From: Methylorubrum rhodesianum
Lineage (GTDB): Bacteria; Pseudomonadota; Alphaproteobacteria; Rhizobiales; Beijerinckiaceae
DNA: 64,000 nt
Assembly: GCF_014199985.1 (NCBI RefSeq)
Contig: NZ_JACHOS010000020.1
Coordinates: 46,347 to 110,346, forward strand
Reading direction: 5' to 3'
This document shows, in pieces, positions 63,152-64,000 of this stretch. Position numbers and translations under genes: made by a program. A model generated the notes under the pieces. The model was given only the letters and a program-made list of their open reading frames with translations. It ran no database searches and was not told the DNA's origin. Positions within the stretch are counted from its first letter, which is position 1, and each line of letters opens with the position of its first letter.

Positions 63152-63240
63152 GGTGGAAGGTGGAAGTTGATTCGCCAACTATCGCTGCTATTAATACTTC
63201 TCATTCTATAAACTTAGGGGTTCAACTTCCACCTTCCACC
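63152..63240. repeat. 19-bp perfect inverted repeat with AT-rich centre, possible replication origin
   Basis: GGTGGAAGGTGGAAGTTGA (63152-63170) and TCAACTTCCACCTTCCACC (63222-63240) are exact complements, separated by 51 bases that are AT-rich (for example TATTAATACTTCTCATTC). The arms contain direct repeats of GGAAGGT. Its position right after the primase-helicase gene fits an origin or an iteron-like control site. Confidence 0.8.
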
Positions 63241-63287
63241 CTCAATAACAACAACACACCGAGAAAGAGAGGATGGTGCGCCCTGTG

Positions 63288-63316
63288 GTGATGTCATCAT
63301 CAAGTTCTGACATCAC
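63288..63316 (-). terminator. Hairpin directly after the stop of the island's unknown gene
   Basis: GTGATGTCA and TGACATCAC are exact complements separated by 11 bases. It begins one base after the stop codon of the gene at 63317 (minus strand). There is no T-tract, but the position fits a transcript end. Confidence 0.55.
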
Positions 63317-63685
63317 TCACTTGCTCAATCCTAGCCCCGCTGTTCCTCGATCCGTCGTCATAGATGCTGATCCTATGGTCATCGTCCAGTCCAGCTTATC
63401 TAGAATAGTGCCATCGAGATCGATCCGAATTCCCCTGTTCGGTTCGAGGTTGATGACAATCGAAACCGGACGGCCGAATGATGGCAGTTCCTTCCCTCCG
63501 TATCGATCAAGCTTGGCCTGTAATCCTGCTAACGCTTGATCGATGAACGTATCTTCCGGCTGTGACAGGTCGAAGTCGATGCGTTTCAGCTTTGCCGCTC
63601 CTATCGCCCAGATCGTCAACATCGAAGTAGGCGGCCAATTCGCAGTCTCGATCACGGCATAGGGGATGAAGGGATCGTCGCTCAT
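63317..63685 (-). CDS. Unknown protein coupled to an ADP-ribosylglycohydrolase gene
   Basis: The 122-residue protein starts at ATG 63685, overlapping the preceding gene's stop (ATGA). It has a mixed alpha/beta look with a basic to acidic distribution: TIWAIGAAKLKRIDFDLSQP, then DTFIDQALAGLQAKLDRYGG, SFGRPVSIVINLEPNRGIRI. No signal or membrane segment. No family was recognised. The overlap with the glycohydrolase gene suggests a shared function, perhaps as target, immunity or regulatory partner, but this is only inference. Confidence 0.75.
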   Translation of the reverse strand: MSDDPFIPYAVIETANWPPTSMLTIWAIGAAKLKRIDFDLSQPEDTFIDQALAGLQAKLDRYGGKELPSFGRPVSIVINLEPNRGIRIDLDGTILDKLDWTMTIGSASMTTDRGTAGLGLSK

Positions 63686-63906
63686 TGAACGCTCTCCGTG
63701 AACAGACGATCCGCTAAGCCCTCGATCCGATCATTCCAGGCCAGACGCTTCCGCCATCGTTCGGGGATGCCTGAAACACCGTAGAAAGCACCGGCAAGCT
63801 GACCTGCGATGGCGCCGGTCGTGTCAGCATCATCACCGAGGTTTACCGCCTTGAGGACAGCCTCGGAGAAGCTCCCTGACGATCCTACGCACCATAAGGC
63901 TGCCTC
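63682..63906 (-). pseudogene. ADP-ribosylglycohydrolase, C-terminal fragment cut by an IS21-like end
   Basis: The frame ends at 63682 and reads into the IS-like sequence upstream. The remaining part is the conserved C terminus of DraG/ARH-type enzymes: LTEAALWCVGSSGSFSEAVL, then AVNLGDDADTTGAIAGQLAG and AFYGVSGIPERWRKRLAWND. The Asp pair in GDDADTTGA binds the magnesium ions that cut ADP-ribose from proteins or nucleic acids. The N-terminal half of about 200 residues is missing. The enzyme is probably non-functional unless the missing part lies elsewhere. Confidence 0.85.
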
Positions 63907-64000
63907 TGTCAATCGGCGTCCAATAGGGACCCAGGATCGGCGTCCAAAAGGGACCCACCCGCCGCGCATGAGCGCCGACGCAGAGGCCGATGCCGCGCAG
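63907..64000 (+). mobile_element. Left end of an IS21-like insertion sequence
   Basis: TGTC at 63907 is followed by two near-identical 22-bp repeats (63912-63933 and 63936-63957) of ATCGGCGTCCAAAAGGGACC with a CA end, differing at one base. Multiple internal terminal repeats of this kind are typical of IS21-family ends. The transposase gene would lie beyond the window; an ATG at 63968 is open to the edge. The strand is inferred from this layout. Confidence 0.65.

Larger units (their letters stand above)
59062..64000. mobile_element. Integrative element (genomic island), left part
   Basis: From the tRNA onward the DNA is visibly AT-richer, and the codon choice differs from the preceding genes. 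Contents in order: tyrosine integrase, a decayed gene, prim-pol/helicase, a large inverted repeat, and a two-gene unit broken by an IS21-like end. This set fits a P4-like satellite or plasmid-type integrative element. The right boundary is beyond the window. Confidence 0.85.

Noticed and set aside
63273..63539. 88-codon plus-strand frame overlapping the island's unknown gene
   Set aside because: It is antisense to the gene at 63317, which has a coupled ATGA start and sits in an operon; the plus frame is Ser/Pro-rich with no support.

Overview
The window is almost entirely GC-rich alphaproteobacterial chromosome. Gene content and order point to Methylobacterium/Methylorubrum (Hyphomicrobiales): the serS-surE-pcm-M23 peptidase and yajC-secD-secF blocks, an LdtR-type regulator, PqqA peptides, a Mg-type HemB, a SURF-less ETF-QO, and several families of dispersed intergenic repeats typical of that group. 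The species cannot be fixed from the sequence alone.

Layout. 1-5.7 kb: 3' end of mutL, a small heat-shock protein gene behind a ROSE-like RNA thermometer, a first pcm, a cupin and a two-domain glycosyltransferase. 5.7-16.6 kb: a multi-PAS hybrid histidine kinase, a flavin-binding oxidase-like protein, a GFA-family protein, metC, a 54-residue ribosome-modulation-factor-like protein whose upstream region holds six 13-bp tandem repeats, a RarD permease overlapping a P1 peptidase gene, and ETF-QO. 16.7-26.7 kb: an unusual uracil-DNA glycosylase, zinc metallopeptidase, acetyltransferase, Bpt, RDD protein, lipoprotein, hemB, a GGDEF/EAL protein, and an enoyl-CoA hydratase/isomerase-family gene coupled to a DUF6163 gene. 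26.9-27.8 kb: ldtR, a strong terminator, then two tandem pqqA genes with no pqqB-E nearby. 28.3-38.5 kb: serS-surE-pcm-M23 peptidase, an ATPase, yajC-secD-secF, then homologues of two mitochondrial complex I assembly factors (NDUFAF3-like and NDUFAF6-like). 38.5-58.9 kb: a toxin-antitoxin pair with two palindromic operators, Mn catalase, lactate permease, DUF983, GNAT, a LuxR regulator, a divergent EamA/MocR pair, a second hybrid kinase, a pentapeptide-repeat membrane protein, a receiver, an AI-2E exporter with an extra C-terminal domain, a DMT protein, an oxidoreductase, DUF892, a glycosyltransferase, lipB and a lone fliN.

58,977-64,000: tRNA-Leu(GAG) is followed at once by a tyrosine integrase gene and visibly AT-richer DNA. 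This is the left part of an integrative element. It carries a prim-pol/P4-type helicase, a large inverted repeat that may be its replication origin, a decayed gene, and a two-gene unit (unknown protein plus ADP-ribosylglycohydrolase) whose second named gene has lost its 5' part to the end of an IS21-like element. The right end of the island lies outside the window.

Genes that appear to act together: yajC/secD/secF in protein export; the NDUFAF3/NDUFAF6-like pair probably in respiratory complex I biogenesis; the EamA/MocR-like pair as exporter and regulator; the toxin and antitoxin; and the integrase and primase-helicase as the mobility and replication core of the island.
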